Assembly (NCBI RefSeq): GCF_051020765.1
Contig: NC_134943.1
Location: forward strand, 310,001-374,000
Source of the DNA: Lasioglossum baleicum
Taxonomy: Eukaryota; Arthropoda; Insecta; Hymenoptera; Halictidae
DNA length: 64,000 nt
Direction: 5' to 3'
Shown here: positions 19,241 to 32,600 of the stretch, in pieces
Position numbering within the stretch: position 1 is the stretch's first letter
How the letters are laid out: every line of letters begins with the position of its first letter
The notes under the pieces: model-generated
Seen by the model: only the letters and a program-made list of their open reading frames with translations
The model's database searches: none
What the model was told of the DNA's origin: nothing
Position numbers and translations under genes: made by a program

Positions 19241-21388
19241 TTCAAATGCGCTCAAACACGATACAATTCGGTTTTGATTTATACTCGATTAGTCCACGAT
19301 TTTGTAGAACCTCGATCATCCGAACTAGTCTGTAGACGAGGATATCGTTATTCAGAACATTGTTGTTTTCAGGGATTCTTTTATGGGACATTTACCAACA
19401 TAATCGTCATTCTTTTCCGATTCAAATGAGCTTAAACACGATACAATTAGGTTTAGATTTATACTCGTCTAATCCACAATTTTGTAGAACCTCGATTATC
19501 CGAACTAGTCTGTAGATGAGGATATCATTATCCAGAACTTTGTTGTTTTTAGGAATTCTGTTATGGTACTTTTACCAACATAGTCGTCACACTTTTCCGG
19601 TTAAATCGAGTCCAAGCTCGATACAATTCGGTTTGGAATTACTCGAGTAGTCCACGATTTTGTAGAACCTCGATTATCCGAACTATTCTGTAGACGAGGA
19701 TATCGTTATGCAGAACTTTGTTGTTGTCAGGGATTCTTTTATGGAACTCTTACCAACATAATCGTCATTCTTTTCCGATTGAAATGAGCCCAAACACAAT
19801 ACAATTAGGTTTAGATTTATACTCGTCTAATCCACAATTTTGTAGAACCTCGATTATCCGAACTAGTCTGTAGACGAGGATATCGTTATGCAGAACATTG
19901 TTGTTTTTAGGGATTCTGTTATGGTACTTTTACCAACATAGTCGTCTTTCTTTTCCTGGTACATGGAGTCCAAGCTCGATACAATTCGGTTTGGAATTAC
20001 TCGAGTAGTCCACGATTTTGTAGAACCTCGATTATCCGAACTAGTCTGTAGATGAGGATATCATTATCCAGAACTATGTTGTTTTTAGGGATTCTGTTAT
20101 GGTACATTTACCAACATAGTCGTCACACTTTTCCGGTTAAATCGAGTCCAAGCTCGATACAATTCGGTTTGGAATTACTCGAGTAGTCCACGATTTTGTA
20201 GAACCTCGATTATCCGAACTAGTCTGTAGACGAGGAAATCATTATCCAGAACTTTGTTGTTTTCTGGGATTCGTTTATGGGACTTTTGCCAACATAATCG
20301 TCATTCTTTTCCGATTCAAATGCGCTCAAACACGATACAATTCGGTTTTGATTTATACTCGATTAGTCCACGATTTTGTAGAACCTCGATCATCCGAACT
20401 AGTCTGTAGACGAGGATATCGTTATTCAGAACATTGTTGTTTTCAGGGATTCTTTTATGGGACATTTACCAACATAATCGTCATTCTTTTCCGATTCAAA
20501 TGAGCTTAAACACGATACAATTAGGTTTAGATTTATACTCGTCTAATCCACAATTTTGTAGAACCTCGATTATCCGAACTAGTCTGTAGATGAGGATATC
20601 ATTATCCAGAACTTTGTTGTTTTTAGGAATTCTGTTATGGTACTTTTACCAACATAGTCGTCACACTTTTCCGGTTAAATCGAGTCCAAGCTCGATACAA
20701 TTCGGTTTGGAATTACTCGAGTAGTCCACGATTTTGTAGAACCTCGATTAACCGAACTATTCTGTAGACGAGGATATCGTTATGCAGAACTTTGTTGTTG
20801 TCAGGGATTCTTTTATGGAACTCTTACCAACATAATCGTCATTCTTTTCCGATTGAAATGAGCCCAAACACAATACAATTAGGTTTAGATTTATACTCGT
20901 CTAATCCACAATTTTGTAGAACCTCGATTATCCGAACTAGTCTGTAGACGAGGATATCGTTATGCAGAACATTGTTGTTTTTAGGGATTCTGTTATGGTA
21001 CTTTTACCAACATAGTCGTCTTTCTTTTCCTGGTACATGGAGTCCAAGCTCGATACAATTCGGTTTGGAATTACTCGAGTAGTCCACGATTTTGTAGAAC
21101 CTCGATTATCCGAACTAGTCTGTAGATGAGGATATCATTATCCAGAACTATGTTGTTTTTAGGGATTCTGTTATGGTACATTTACCAACATAGTCGTCAC
21201 ACTTTTCCGGTTAAATCGAGTCCAAGCTCGATACAATTCGGTTTGGAATTACTCGAGTAGTCCACGATTTTGTAGAACCTCGATTATCCGAACTAGTCTG
21301 TAGACGAGGAAATCGTTATGCAGAACATTGTTGTTTTCTGGGATTCGTTTATGGGACTTTTGCCAACATAATCGTCATTCTTTTCCGA
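19241..21388. repeat. Six-monomer higher-order repeat, two tandem units of 1,074 bp
   Basis: Units 19241-20314 and 20315-21388 match closely, both carrying the marker ttcaaatgcgctcaaac and the rare cgatcatccg. The unit equals 3 x 178 + 3 x 180 bp. One difference is tatccg against taaccg, and the last part of unit 2 drifts. The marker appears again at 23537, exactly 3 x 1,074 bp from 20315. Confidence 0.85.
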
Positions 21389-23517
21389 TTCAAATGAGCT
21401 CAAACACGATACAATTCGGTTTAGATTTATACTCGAGTAGTCCACGATTTTGTAGAACCTCGATTATCCGAACTAGTCTGTAGACGAGGATATCGTTATG
21501 CAGAAAATTGTTGTTTTCAGGGATTCTTTTATGGGACATTTACCAACATAATCATCATTCTTTTCCGATTCAAATGAGCTTAAACACGATACAATTAGGT
21601 TTAGATTTATACTCGTCTAATCCACAATTTTGTAGAACCTCGATTATCCGAACTAGTCTGTAGATGAGGATATCATTATCCAGAACTTTGTTGTTTTTAG
21701 GAATTCTGTTATGGTACTTTTACCAACATAGTCGTCACACTTTTCCGGTTAAATCGAGTCCAAGCTCGATACAATTCGGTTTGGAATTACTCGAGTAGTC
21801 CACGATTTTGTAGAACCTCGATTATCCGAACTAGTCTGTAGATGAGGATATCATTATCCAGAACTATGTTGTTTTTAGGGATTCTGTTATGGTACATTTA
21901 CCAACATAGTCGTCACACTTTTCCGGTTAAATCGAGTCCAAGCTCGATACAATTCGGTTTGGAATTACTCGAGTAGTCCACGATTTTGTAGAACCTCGAT
22001 TATCCGAACTAGTCTGTAGACGAGGAAATCGTTATGCAGAACATTGTTGTTTTCTGGGATTCGTTTATGGGACTTTTGCCAACATAATCGTCATTCTTTT
22101 CCGATTCAAATGAGCTCAAACACGATACAATTCGGTTTAGATTTATACTCGAGTAGTCCACGATTTTGTAGAACCTCGATTATCCGAACTAGTCTGTAGA
22201 CGAGGATATCGTTATTCAGAACATTGTTGTTTTCAGTGATTCTTTTATGGGACATTTACCAACATAATCGTCATTCTTTTCCGATTCAAATGAGCTTAAA
22301 CACGATACAATTAGGTTTACATTTATACTCGTCTAATCCACAATTTTGTAGAACCTCGATTATCCGAACTAGTCTGTAGATGAGGATATCATTATCCAGA
22401 ACTTTGTTGTTTTTAGGAATTCTGTTATGGTACTTTTACCAATATAGTCGTCACACTTTTCCGGTTAAATCGAGTCCAAGCTCGATACAATTCGGTTTGG
22501 AATTACTCGTCTAATCCACAATTTTGTAGAACCTCGATTATCCGAACTAGTCTGTAGATGAGGATATCATTATCCAGAACTTTGTTGTTTTTAGGGATTC
22601 TTTTATTGAACTTTTACCAACATAATCGTCACTCTTTTCCGATTCAAATGAGAACCAACACGATACAATTAGGTTTAGATTTATACTCGTTTAATCCACG
22701 ATAATGTAGAACCTCGATTATTCGAACTAGTCTGTAGACGAGGATATCGTTATGCAGAACTTTGTTGTTGTCAGGGATTCTTTTATGGCACTCTTACCAA
22801 CATAATCGTCACACTTTTCCGGTTAAATCGAGTCCAAGCTCGATACAATTCGGTTTGGAATTACTCGAGTAGTCCACGATTTTGTAGAACCTCGATTATC
22901 CGAACTAGTCTGTAGACGAGGATATCGTTATGCAGAACTTTGTTGTTGTCAGGGATTCTTTTATGGAACTCTTACCAACATAATCGTCATTCTTTTCCGA
23001 TTGAAATGAGCCCAAACACAATACAATTAGGTTTAGATTTATACTCGTCTAATCCACGATTTTGTAGAACCTCGATTATCCTAACTAGTCTGTAGACGAG
23101 GATATCATTATCCAGAACTTTGTTGTTTTTAGGGATTCTGTTATGGTACTTTTACCAACATAGTCGTCTTTCTTTTCCTGGTAAATCGAGTCCAAGCTCG
23201 ATACAATTCGGTTTGGAATTACTCGAGTAGCCCACGATTTTGTAGAACCTCGATTATCCGAACTAGTCTGTAGATGAGGATATCATTATCCAGAACTTTG
23301 TTGTTTTTAGGGATTCTGTTATGGTACATTTACCAACATAGTCGTCACACTTTTCCGGTTAAATCGAGTCCAAGCTCGATACAATTCGGTTTGGAATTAC
23401 TCGAGTAGTCCACGATTTTGTAGAACCTCGATTATCCGAACTAGTCTGTAGACGAGGAAATCATTATCCAGAACTTTGTTGTTTTCTGGGATTCGTTTAT
23501 GGGACTTTTGCCAACAT
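20560..23517. repeat. Uninterrupted copy of the retrotransposon's host segment
   Basis: Matches 1-2958 at offset 20,559 with only scattered substitutions. From 23513 onward it matches the sequence after the 3' LTR at offset 13,077. At 23511-23522 it reads ccaacataatcg, the unoccupied form of the target. It therefore serves as an in-window empty site. Confidence 0.88.
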
Positions 23518-25938
23518 AATCGTCATTCTTTTCCGATTCAAATGCGCTCAAACACGATACAATTCGGTTTTGATTTATACTCGATTAGTCCACGATTTTG
23601 TAGAACCTCGATCATCCGAACTAGTCTGTAGACGAGGATATCGTTATTCAGAACATTGTTGTTTTCAGGGATTCTTTTATGGGACATTTACCAACATATT
23701 CGTCATTCTTTTCCGATTCAAATGAGCTTAAACACGATACAATTAGGTTTAGATTTATACTCGTCTAATCCACAATTTTGTAGAACCTCGATTATCCGAA
23801 CTAGTCTGTAGATGAGGATATCATTATCCAGAACTTTGTTGTTTTTAGGAATTCTGTTATGGTACTTTTACCAACATAGTCGTCACACTTTTCCGGTTAA
23901 ATCGAGTCCAAGCTCGATACAATTCGGTTTGGAATTACTCGAGTAGTCCACGATTTTGTAGAACCTCGATTAACCGAACTATTCTGTAGACGAGGATATC
24001 GTTATGCAGAACTTTGTTGTTGTCAGGGATTCTTTTATGGAACTCTTACCAACATAATCGTCATTCTTTTCCGATTGAAATGAGCCCAAACACAATACAA
24101 TTAGGTTTAGATTTATACTCGTCTAATCCACAATTTTGTAGAACCTCGATTATCCGAACTAGTCTGTAGACGAGGATATCGTTATGCAGAACATTGTTGT
24201 TTTTAGGGATTCTGTTATGGTACTTTTACCAACATAGTCGTCTTTCTTTTCCTGGTACATGGAGTCCAAGCTCGATACAATTCGGTTTGGAATTACTCGA
24301 GTAGTCCACGATTTTGTAGAACCTCGATTATCCGAACTAGTCTGTAGATGAGGATATCATTATCCAGAACTATGTTGTTTTTAGGGATTCTGTTATGGTA
24401 CATTTACCAACATAGTCGTCACACTTTTCCGGTTAAATCGAGTCCAAGCTCGATACAATTCGGTTTGGAATTACTCGAGTAGTCCACGATTTTGTAGAAC
24501 CTCGATTATCCGAACTAGTCTGTAGACGAGGAAATCGTTATGCAGAACATTGTTGTTTTCTGGGATTCGTTTATGGGACTTTTGCCAACATAATCGTCAT
24601 CCTTTTCCGATTCAAATGAGCTCAAACACGATACAATTCGGTTTAGATTTATACTCGAGTAGTCCACGATTTTGTAGAACCTCGATTATCCGAACTAGTC
24701 TGTAGACGAGGATATCGTTATGCAGAAAATTGTTGTTTTCAGGGATTCTTTTATGGGACATTTACCAACATAATCATCATTCTTTTCCGATTCAAATGAG
24801 CTTAAACACGATACAATTAGGTTTAGATTTATACTCGTCTAATCCACAATTTTGTAGAACCTCGATTATCCGAACTAGTCTGTAGATGAGGATATCATTA
24901 TCCAGAACTTTGTTGTTTTTAGGAATTCTGTTATGGTACTTTTACCAACATAGTCGTCACACTTTTCCGGTTAAATCGAGTCCAAGCTCGATACAATTCG
25001 GTTTGGAATTACTCGAGTAGTCCACGATTTTGTAGAACCTCGATTATCCGAACTAGTCTGTAGACGAGGATATCGTTATGCAGAAAATTGTTGTTTTCAG
25101 GGATTCTTTTATGGGACTTTTACCAACATAGTCGTCACACTGTTCCGGTTAAATCGAGTCCAAGCTCGATACAATTCGGTTTAGAATTACTTGATGTGTC
25201 CACGATTTTGTAGAACCTCGATTATCCGAACTAGTCTGTAGATGAGGATATCATTATCCAGAACTTTGTTGTTTTTAGGGATTCTGTTATGGTACATTTA
25301 CCAACATAGTCGTCACACTGTTCCGGTTAAATCGAGTCCAAGCTCGATACAATTCGGTTTAGAATTACTTGATGTGTCCACGATTTTGTAGAACCTCGAT
25401 TATCCGAACTAGTCTGTAGATGAGGATATCGTTTTGCAGAACTTTGTTGTTGTCAGGGATTCTTTTATGGAACTCATTCCAACATAATCGTCATTCTTTT
25501 CCGATTGAAATGAGCCCAAACACAATACAATTAGGTTTAGATTTATACTCGTCTAATCCACGATTTTGTAGAACCTCGATTATCCGAACTAGTCTGTAGA
25601 CGAGGATATCGTTATGCAGAACATTGTTGTTTTTAGGGATTCTGTTATGGTACTTTTACCAACATAGTCGTCTTTCTTTTCCTGGTACATCGAGTCCAAG
25701 CTCGATACAATTCGGTTTGGAATTACTCGAGTAGTCCACGATTTTGTAGAACCTCGATTATCCGAACTAGTCTGTAGATGAGGATATCATTATCCAGAAC
25801 TATGTTGTTTTTAGGGATTCTGTTATGGTACATTTACCAACATAGTCGTCACACTTTTCCGGTTAAATCCAGTCCAAGCTCGATACAATTCGGTTTGGAA
25901 TTACTCGAGTAGTCCACGATTTTGTAGAACCTCGATTA

Positions 25939-27730
25939 TCCGAACTGGTCTGTAGACGAGGAAATCGTTATGCAGAACATTGTTGTTTTCCGGGATTCTT
26001 TTATGGGACTTTTACCAACATAATCGTCATTCTTTTCCGATGCAAATGAGCTCAAACACGATACAAGTCGGTTTAGATTTATACTCGTTTAATCCACGAT
26101 AATGTAGAACGTCGATTATCCGAACTAGTCTGTAGACGAGGATATCGTTATGCAGAACTTTGTTGTTGTCAGGGATTCTTTTATGGAACTCTTACCAACA
26201 TAATCGTCATTCTATTCCGATTGAAATAAGCCCAAACACGATACAATTAGGTTTAGATTTATACTCGTCTAATCCACGATTTTGTAGAACCTCGATTATC
26301 CGAACTAGTCTGTAGACGAGGATATCGTTATGCAGAACTTTGTTGTTGTCAGGGATTCTTTTATGGAACTCTTACCAACATAATCGTCATTCTTTTCCGA
26401 TTGAAATGAGCCCAAACACGATACAATTAAGTTTAGATTTATACTCGTCTAATCCACGATTTTGTAGAACCTCGATTATCCGAACTAGTCTGTAGACGAG
26501 GATATCGTTATGCAGAACATTGTTGTTTTTAGGGATTCTGTTATGGTACTTTTACCAACATAGTCGTCTTTCTTTTCCTGGTACATCGAGTCCAAGCTCG
26601 ATACAATTCGGTTTGGAATTACTCGAGTAGTCCACGATTTTGTAGAACCTCGATTATCCGAACTAGTCTGTAGATGAGGATATCATTATCCAGAACTATG
26701 TTGTTTTTAGGGATTCTGTTATGGTACATTTACCAACATAGTCGTCACACTTTTCCGGTTAAATCGAGTCCAAGCTCGATACAATTCGGTTTGGAATTAC
26801 TCGAGTAGTCCACGATTTTGTAGAACCTCGATTATCCGAACTGGTCTGTAGACGAGGAAATCGTTATGCAGAACATTGTTGTTTTCCGGGATTCTTTTAT
26901 GGGACTTTTACCAACATAATCGTCATTCTTTTCCGATGCAAATGAGCTCAAACACGATACAAGTCGGTTTAGATTTATACTCGTTTAATCCACGATAATG
27001 TAGAACGTCGATTATCCGAACTAGTCTGTAGACGAGGATATCGTTATGCAGAACTTTGTTGTTGTCAGGGATTCTTTTATGGAACTCTTACCAACATAAT
27101 CGTCATTCTTTTCCGATTGAAATGAGCCCAAACACGATACAATTAGGTTTAGATTTATACTCGTCTAATCCACGATTTTGTAGAACCTCGATTATCCGAA
27201 CTAGTCTGTAGACGAGGATATCGTTATGCAGAACTTTGTTGTTGTCAGGGATTCTTTTATGGAACTCTTACCAACATAATCGTCATTCTTTTCCGATTGA
27301 AATGAGCCCAAACACGATACAATTAAGTTTAGATTTATACTCGTCTAATCCACGATTTTGTAGAACCTCGATTATCCGAACTAGTCTGTAGACGAGGATA
27401 TCGTTATGCAGAACATTGTTGTTTTTAGGGATTCTGTTATGGTACTTTTACCAACATAGTCGTCTTTCTTTTCCTGGTACATCGAGTCCAAGCTCGATAC
27501 AATTCGGTTTGGAATTACTCGAGTAGTCCACGATTTTGTAGAACCTCGATTATCCGAACTAGTCTGTAGATGAGGATATCATTATCCAGAACTATGTTGT
27601 TTTTAGGGATTCTGTTATGGTACATTTACCAACATAGTCGTCACACTTTTCCGGTTAAATCGAGTCCAAGCTCGATACAATTCGGTTTGGAATTACTCGA
27701 GTAGTCCACGATTTTGTAGAACCTCGATTA
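25939..27730. repeat. Five-monomer higher-order repeat, two tandem units of 896 bp
   Basis: Units 25939-26834 and 26835-27730 are anchored on the rare word tccgaactggtctg. The unit equals 2 x 178 + 3 x 180 bp. Small differences occur, such as tctattccg against tcttttccg near 26210 and 27106. Confidence 0.85.
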
Positions 27731-30700
27731 TCCGAACTAGTCTGTAGACGAGGATATCGTTATGCAGAACTTTGTTGTTGTCAGGGATTCTTTTATGGAA
27801 CTCTTACCAACATAATCGTCATTCTTTTCCGATTGAAATGAGCCCAAACACAATACAATTAGGTTTAGATTTATACTCGTCTAATCCACGATTTTGTAGA
27901 ACCTCGATTATACTAACTAGTCTGTAGACGAGGATATCATTATCCAGAACTTTGTTGTTTTTAGGGATTCTGTTATGGTACTTTTACCAACATAGTCGTC
28001 TTTCTTTTCCTGGTAAATCGAGTCCAAGCTCGATACAATTCGGTTTGGAATTACTCGAGTAGCCCACGATTTTGTAGAACCTCGATTATCCGAACTAGTC
28101 TGTAGATGAGGATATCATTATCCAGAACTTTGTTGTTTTTAGGGATTCTGTTATGGTACATTTACCAACATAGTCGTCACACTTTTCCGGTTAAATCGAG
28201 TCCAAGCTCGATACAATTCGGTTTGGAATTACTCGAGTAGTCCACGATTTTGTAGAACCTCGATTATCCGAACTAGTCTGTAGACGAGGAAATCGTTATG
28301 CAGAACATTGTTGTTTTCTGGGATTCGTTTATGGGACTTTTGCCAACATAATCGTCATTCTTTTCCGATTCAAATGCGCTCAAACACGATACAATTCGGT
28401 TTTGATTTATACTCGATTAGTCCACGATTTTGTAGAACCTCGATCATCCGAACTAGTCTGTAGACGAGGATATCGTTATTCAGAACATTGTTGTTTTCAG
28501 GGATTCTTTTATGGGACATTTACCAACATAATCGTCATTCTTTTCCGATTCAAATGAGCTTAAACACGATACAATTAGGTTTAGATTTATACTCGTCTAA
28601 TCCACAATTTTGTAGAACCTCGATTATCCGAACTAGTCTGTAGATGAGGATATCATTATCCAGAACTTTGTTGTTTTTAGGAATTCTGTTATGGTACTTT
28701 TACCAACATAGTCGTCACACTTTTCCGGTTAAATCGAGTCCAAGCTCGATACAATTCGGTTTGGAATTACTCGAGTAGTCCACGATTTTGTAGAACCTCG
28801 ATTATCCGAACTATTCTGTAGACGAGGATATCGTTATGCAGAACTTTGTTGTTGTCAGGGATTCTTTTATGGAACTCTTACCAACATAATCGTCATTCTT
28901 TTCCGATTGAAATGAGCCCAAACACAATACAATTAGGTTTAGATTTATACTCGTCTAATCCACAATTTTGTAGAACCTCGATTATCCGAACTAGTCTGTA
29001 GACGAGGATATCGTTATGCAGAACATTGTTGTTTTTAGGGATTCTGTTATGGTACTTTTACCAACATAGTCGTCTTTCTTTTCCTGGTACATGGAGTCCA
29101 AGCTCGATACAATTCGGTTTGGAATTACTCGAGTAGTCCACGATTTTGTAGAACCTCGATTATCCGAACTAGTCTGTAGATGAGGATATCATTATCCAGA
29201 ACTATGTTGTTTTTAGGGATTCTGTTATGGTACATTTACCAACATAGCCGTCACACTTTTCCGGTTAAATCCAGTCCAAGCTCGATACAATTCGGTTTGG
29301 AATTACTCGAGTAGTCCACGATTTTGTAGAACCTCGATTATCCGAACTAGTCTGTAGACGAGGAAATCGTTATGCAGAACATTGTTGTTTTCTGGGATTC
29401 GTTTATGGGACTTTTGCCAACATAATCGTCATTCTTTTCCGATTCAAATGAGCTCAAACACGATACAATTCGGTTTAGATTTATACTCGAGTAGTCCACG
29501 ATTTTGTAGAACCTCGATTATCCGAACTAGTCTGTAGACGAGGATATCGTTATGCAGAAAATTGTTGTTTTCAGGGATTCTTTTATGGGACATTTACCAA
29601 CATAATCATCATTCTTTTCCGATTCAAATGAGCTTAAACACGATACAATTAGGTTTAGATTTATACTCGTCTAATCCACAATTTTGTAGAACCTCGATTA
29701 TCCGAACTAGTCTGTAGATGAGGATATCATTAACCAGAACTTTGTTGTTTTTAGGAATTCTGTTATGGTACTTTTACCAACATAGTCGTCACACTTTTCC
29801 GGTTAAATCGAGTCCAAGCTCGATACAATTCGGTTTGGAATTACTCGAGTAGTCCACGATTTTGTAGAACCTCGATTATCCGAACTAGTCTGTAGACGAG
29901 GATATCGTTATGCAGAAAATTGTTGTTTTCAGGGATTCTTTTATGGGACTTTTACCAACATAGTCGTCACACTGTTCCGGTTAAATCGAGTCCAAGCTCG
30001 ATACAATTCGGTTTAGAATTACTTGATGTGTCCACGATTTTGTAGAACCTCGATTATCCGAACTAGTCTGTAGATGAGGATATCATTATCCAGAACTTTG
30101 TTGTTTTTAGGGATTCTGTTATGGTACATTTACCAACATAGTCGTCACACTGTTCCGGTTAAATCGAGTCCAAGCTCGATACAATTCGGTTTAGAATTAC
30201 TTGATGTGTCCACGATTTTGTAGAACCTCGATTATCCGAACTAGTCTGTAGATGAGGATATCGTTATGCAGAACTTTGTTGTTGTCAGGGATTCTTTTAT
30301 GGAACTCATTCCAACATAATCGTCATTCTTTTCCGATTGAAATGAGCCCAAACACAATACAATTAGGTTTAGATTTATACTCGTCTAATCCACGATTTTG
30401 TAGAACCTCGATTATCCGAACTAGTCTGTAGACGAGGATATCGTTATGCAGAACATTGTTGTTTTTAGGGATTCTGTTATGGTACTTTTACCAACATAGT
30501 CGTCTTTCTTTTCCTGGTACATCGAGTCCAAGCTCGATACAATTCGGTTTGGAATTACTCGAGTAGTCCACGATTTTGTAGAACCTCGATTATCCGAACT
30601 AGTCTGTAGATGAGGATATCATTATCCAGAACTATGTTGTTTTTAGGGATTCTGTTATGGTACATTTACCAACATAGTCGTCACACTTTTCCGGTTAAAT

Positions 30701-30770
30701 CGAGTCCAAGCTCGATACAATTCGGTTTGGAATTACTCGAGTAGTCCACGATTTTGTAGAACCTCGATTA

Positions 30771-32562
30771 TCCGAACTGGTCTGTAGACGAGGAAATCGT
30801 TATGCAGAACATTGTTGTTTTCCGGGATTCTTTTATGGGACTTTTACCAACATAATCGTCATTCTTTTCCGATGCAAATGAGCTCAAACACGATACAAGT
30901 CGGTTTAGATTTATACTCGTTTAATCCACGATAATGTAGAACGTCGATTATCCGAACTAGTCTGTAGACGAGGATATCGTTATGCAGAACTTTGTTGTTG
31001 TCAGGGATTCTTTTATGGAACTCTTACCAACATAATCGTCATTCTATTCCGATTGAAATGAGCCCAAACACGATACAATTAGGTTTAGATTTATACTCGT
31101 CTAATCCACGATTTTGTAGAACCTCGATTATCCGAACTAGTCTGTAGACGAGGATATCGTTATGCAGAACTTTGTTGTTGTCAGGGATTCTTTTATGGAA
31201 CTCTTACCAACATAATCGTCATTCTTTTCCGATTGAAATGAGCCCAAACACGATACAATTAAGTTTAGATTTATACTCGTCTAATCCACGATTTTGTAGA
31301 ACCTCGATTATCCGAACTAGTCTGTAGACGAGGATATCGTTATGCAGAACATTGTTGTTTTTAGGGATTCTGTTATGGTACTTTTACCAACATAGTCGTC
31401 TTTCTTTTCCTGGTACATCGAGTCCAAGCTCGATACAATTCGGTTTGGAATTACTCGAGTAGTCCACGATTTTGTAGAACCTCGATTATCCGAACTAGTC
31501 TGTAGATGAGGATATCATTATCCAGAACTATGTTGTTTTTAGGGATTCTGTTATGGTACATTTACCAACATAGTCGTCACACTTTTCCGGTTAAATCGAG
31601 TCCAAGCTCGATACAATTCGGTTTGGAATTACTCGAGTAGTCCACGATTTTGTAGAACCTCGATTATCCGAACTGGTCTGTAGACGAGGAAATCGTTATG
31701 CAGAACATTGTTGTTTTCCGGGATTCTTTTATGGGACTTTTACCAACATAATCGTCATTCTTTTCCGATGCTAATGAGCTCAAACACGATACAAGTCGGT
31801 TTAGATTTATACTCGTTTAATCCACGATAATGTAGAACGTCGATTATCCGAACTAGTCTGTAGACGAGGATATCGTTATGCAGAACTTTGTTGTTGTCAG
31901 GGATTCTTTTATGGAACTCTTACCAACATAATCGTCATTCTTTTCCGATTGAAATGAGCCCAAACACGATACAATTAGGTTTAGATTTATACTCGTCTAA
32001 TCCACGATTTTGTAGAACCTCGATTATCCGAACTAGTCTGTAGACGAGGATATCGTTATGCAGAACTTTGTTGTTGTCAGGGATTCTTTTATGGAACTCT
32101 TACCAACATAATCGTCATTCTTTTCCGATTGAAATGAGCCCAAACACGATACAATTAAGTTTAGATTTATACTCGTCTAATCCACGATTTTGTAGAACCT
32201 CGATTATCCGAACTAGTCTGTAGACGAGGATATCGTTATGCAGAACATTGTTGTTTTTAGGGATTCTGTTATGGTACTTTCACCAACATAGTCGTCTTTC
32301 TTTTCCTGGTACATCGAGTCCAAGCTCGATACAATTCGGTTTGGAATTACTCGAGTAGTCCACGATTTTGTAGAACCTCGATTATCCGAACTAGTCTGTA
32401 GATGAGGATATCATTATCCAGAACTATGTTGTTTTTAGGGATTCTGTTATGGTACATTTACCAACATAGTCGTCACACTTTTCCGGTTAAATCGAGTCCA
32501 AGCTCGATACAATTCGGTTTGGAATTACTCGAGTAGTCCACGATTTTGTAGAACCTCGATTA
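30771..32562. repeat. Five-monomer higher-order repeat, second occurrence (two 896-bp units)
   Basis: Units 30771-31666 and 31667-32562 carry the same tccgaactggtctg anchor as 25939-27730. In the related segment near 41.5 kb only one unit is present. The offset between the segments changes there from 10,751 to 9,855, a difference of exactly 896 bp. Confidence 0.85.
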
Positions 32563-32600
32563 TCCGAACTAGTCTGTAGATGAGGATATCATTATCCAGA

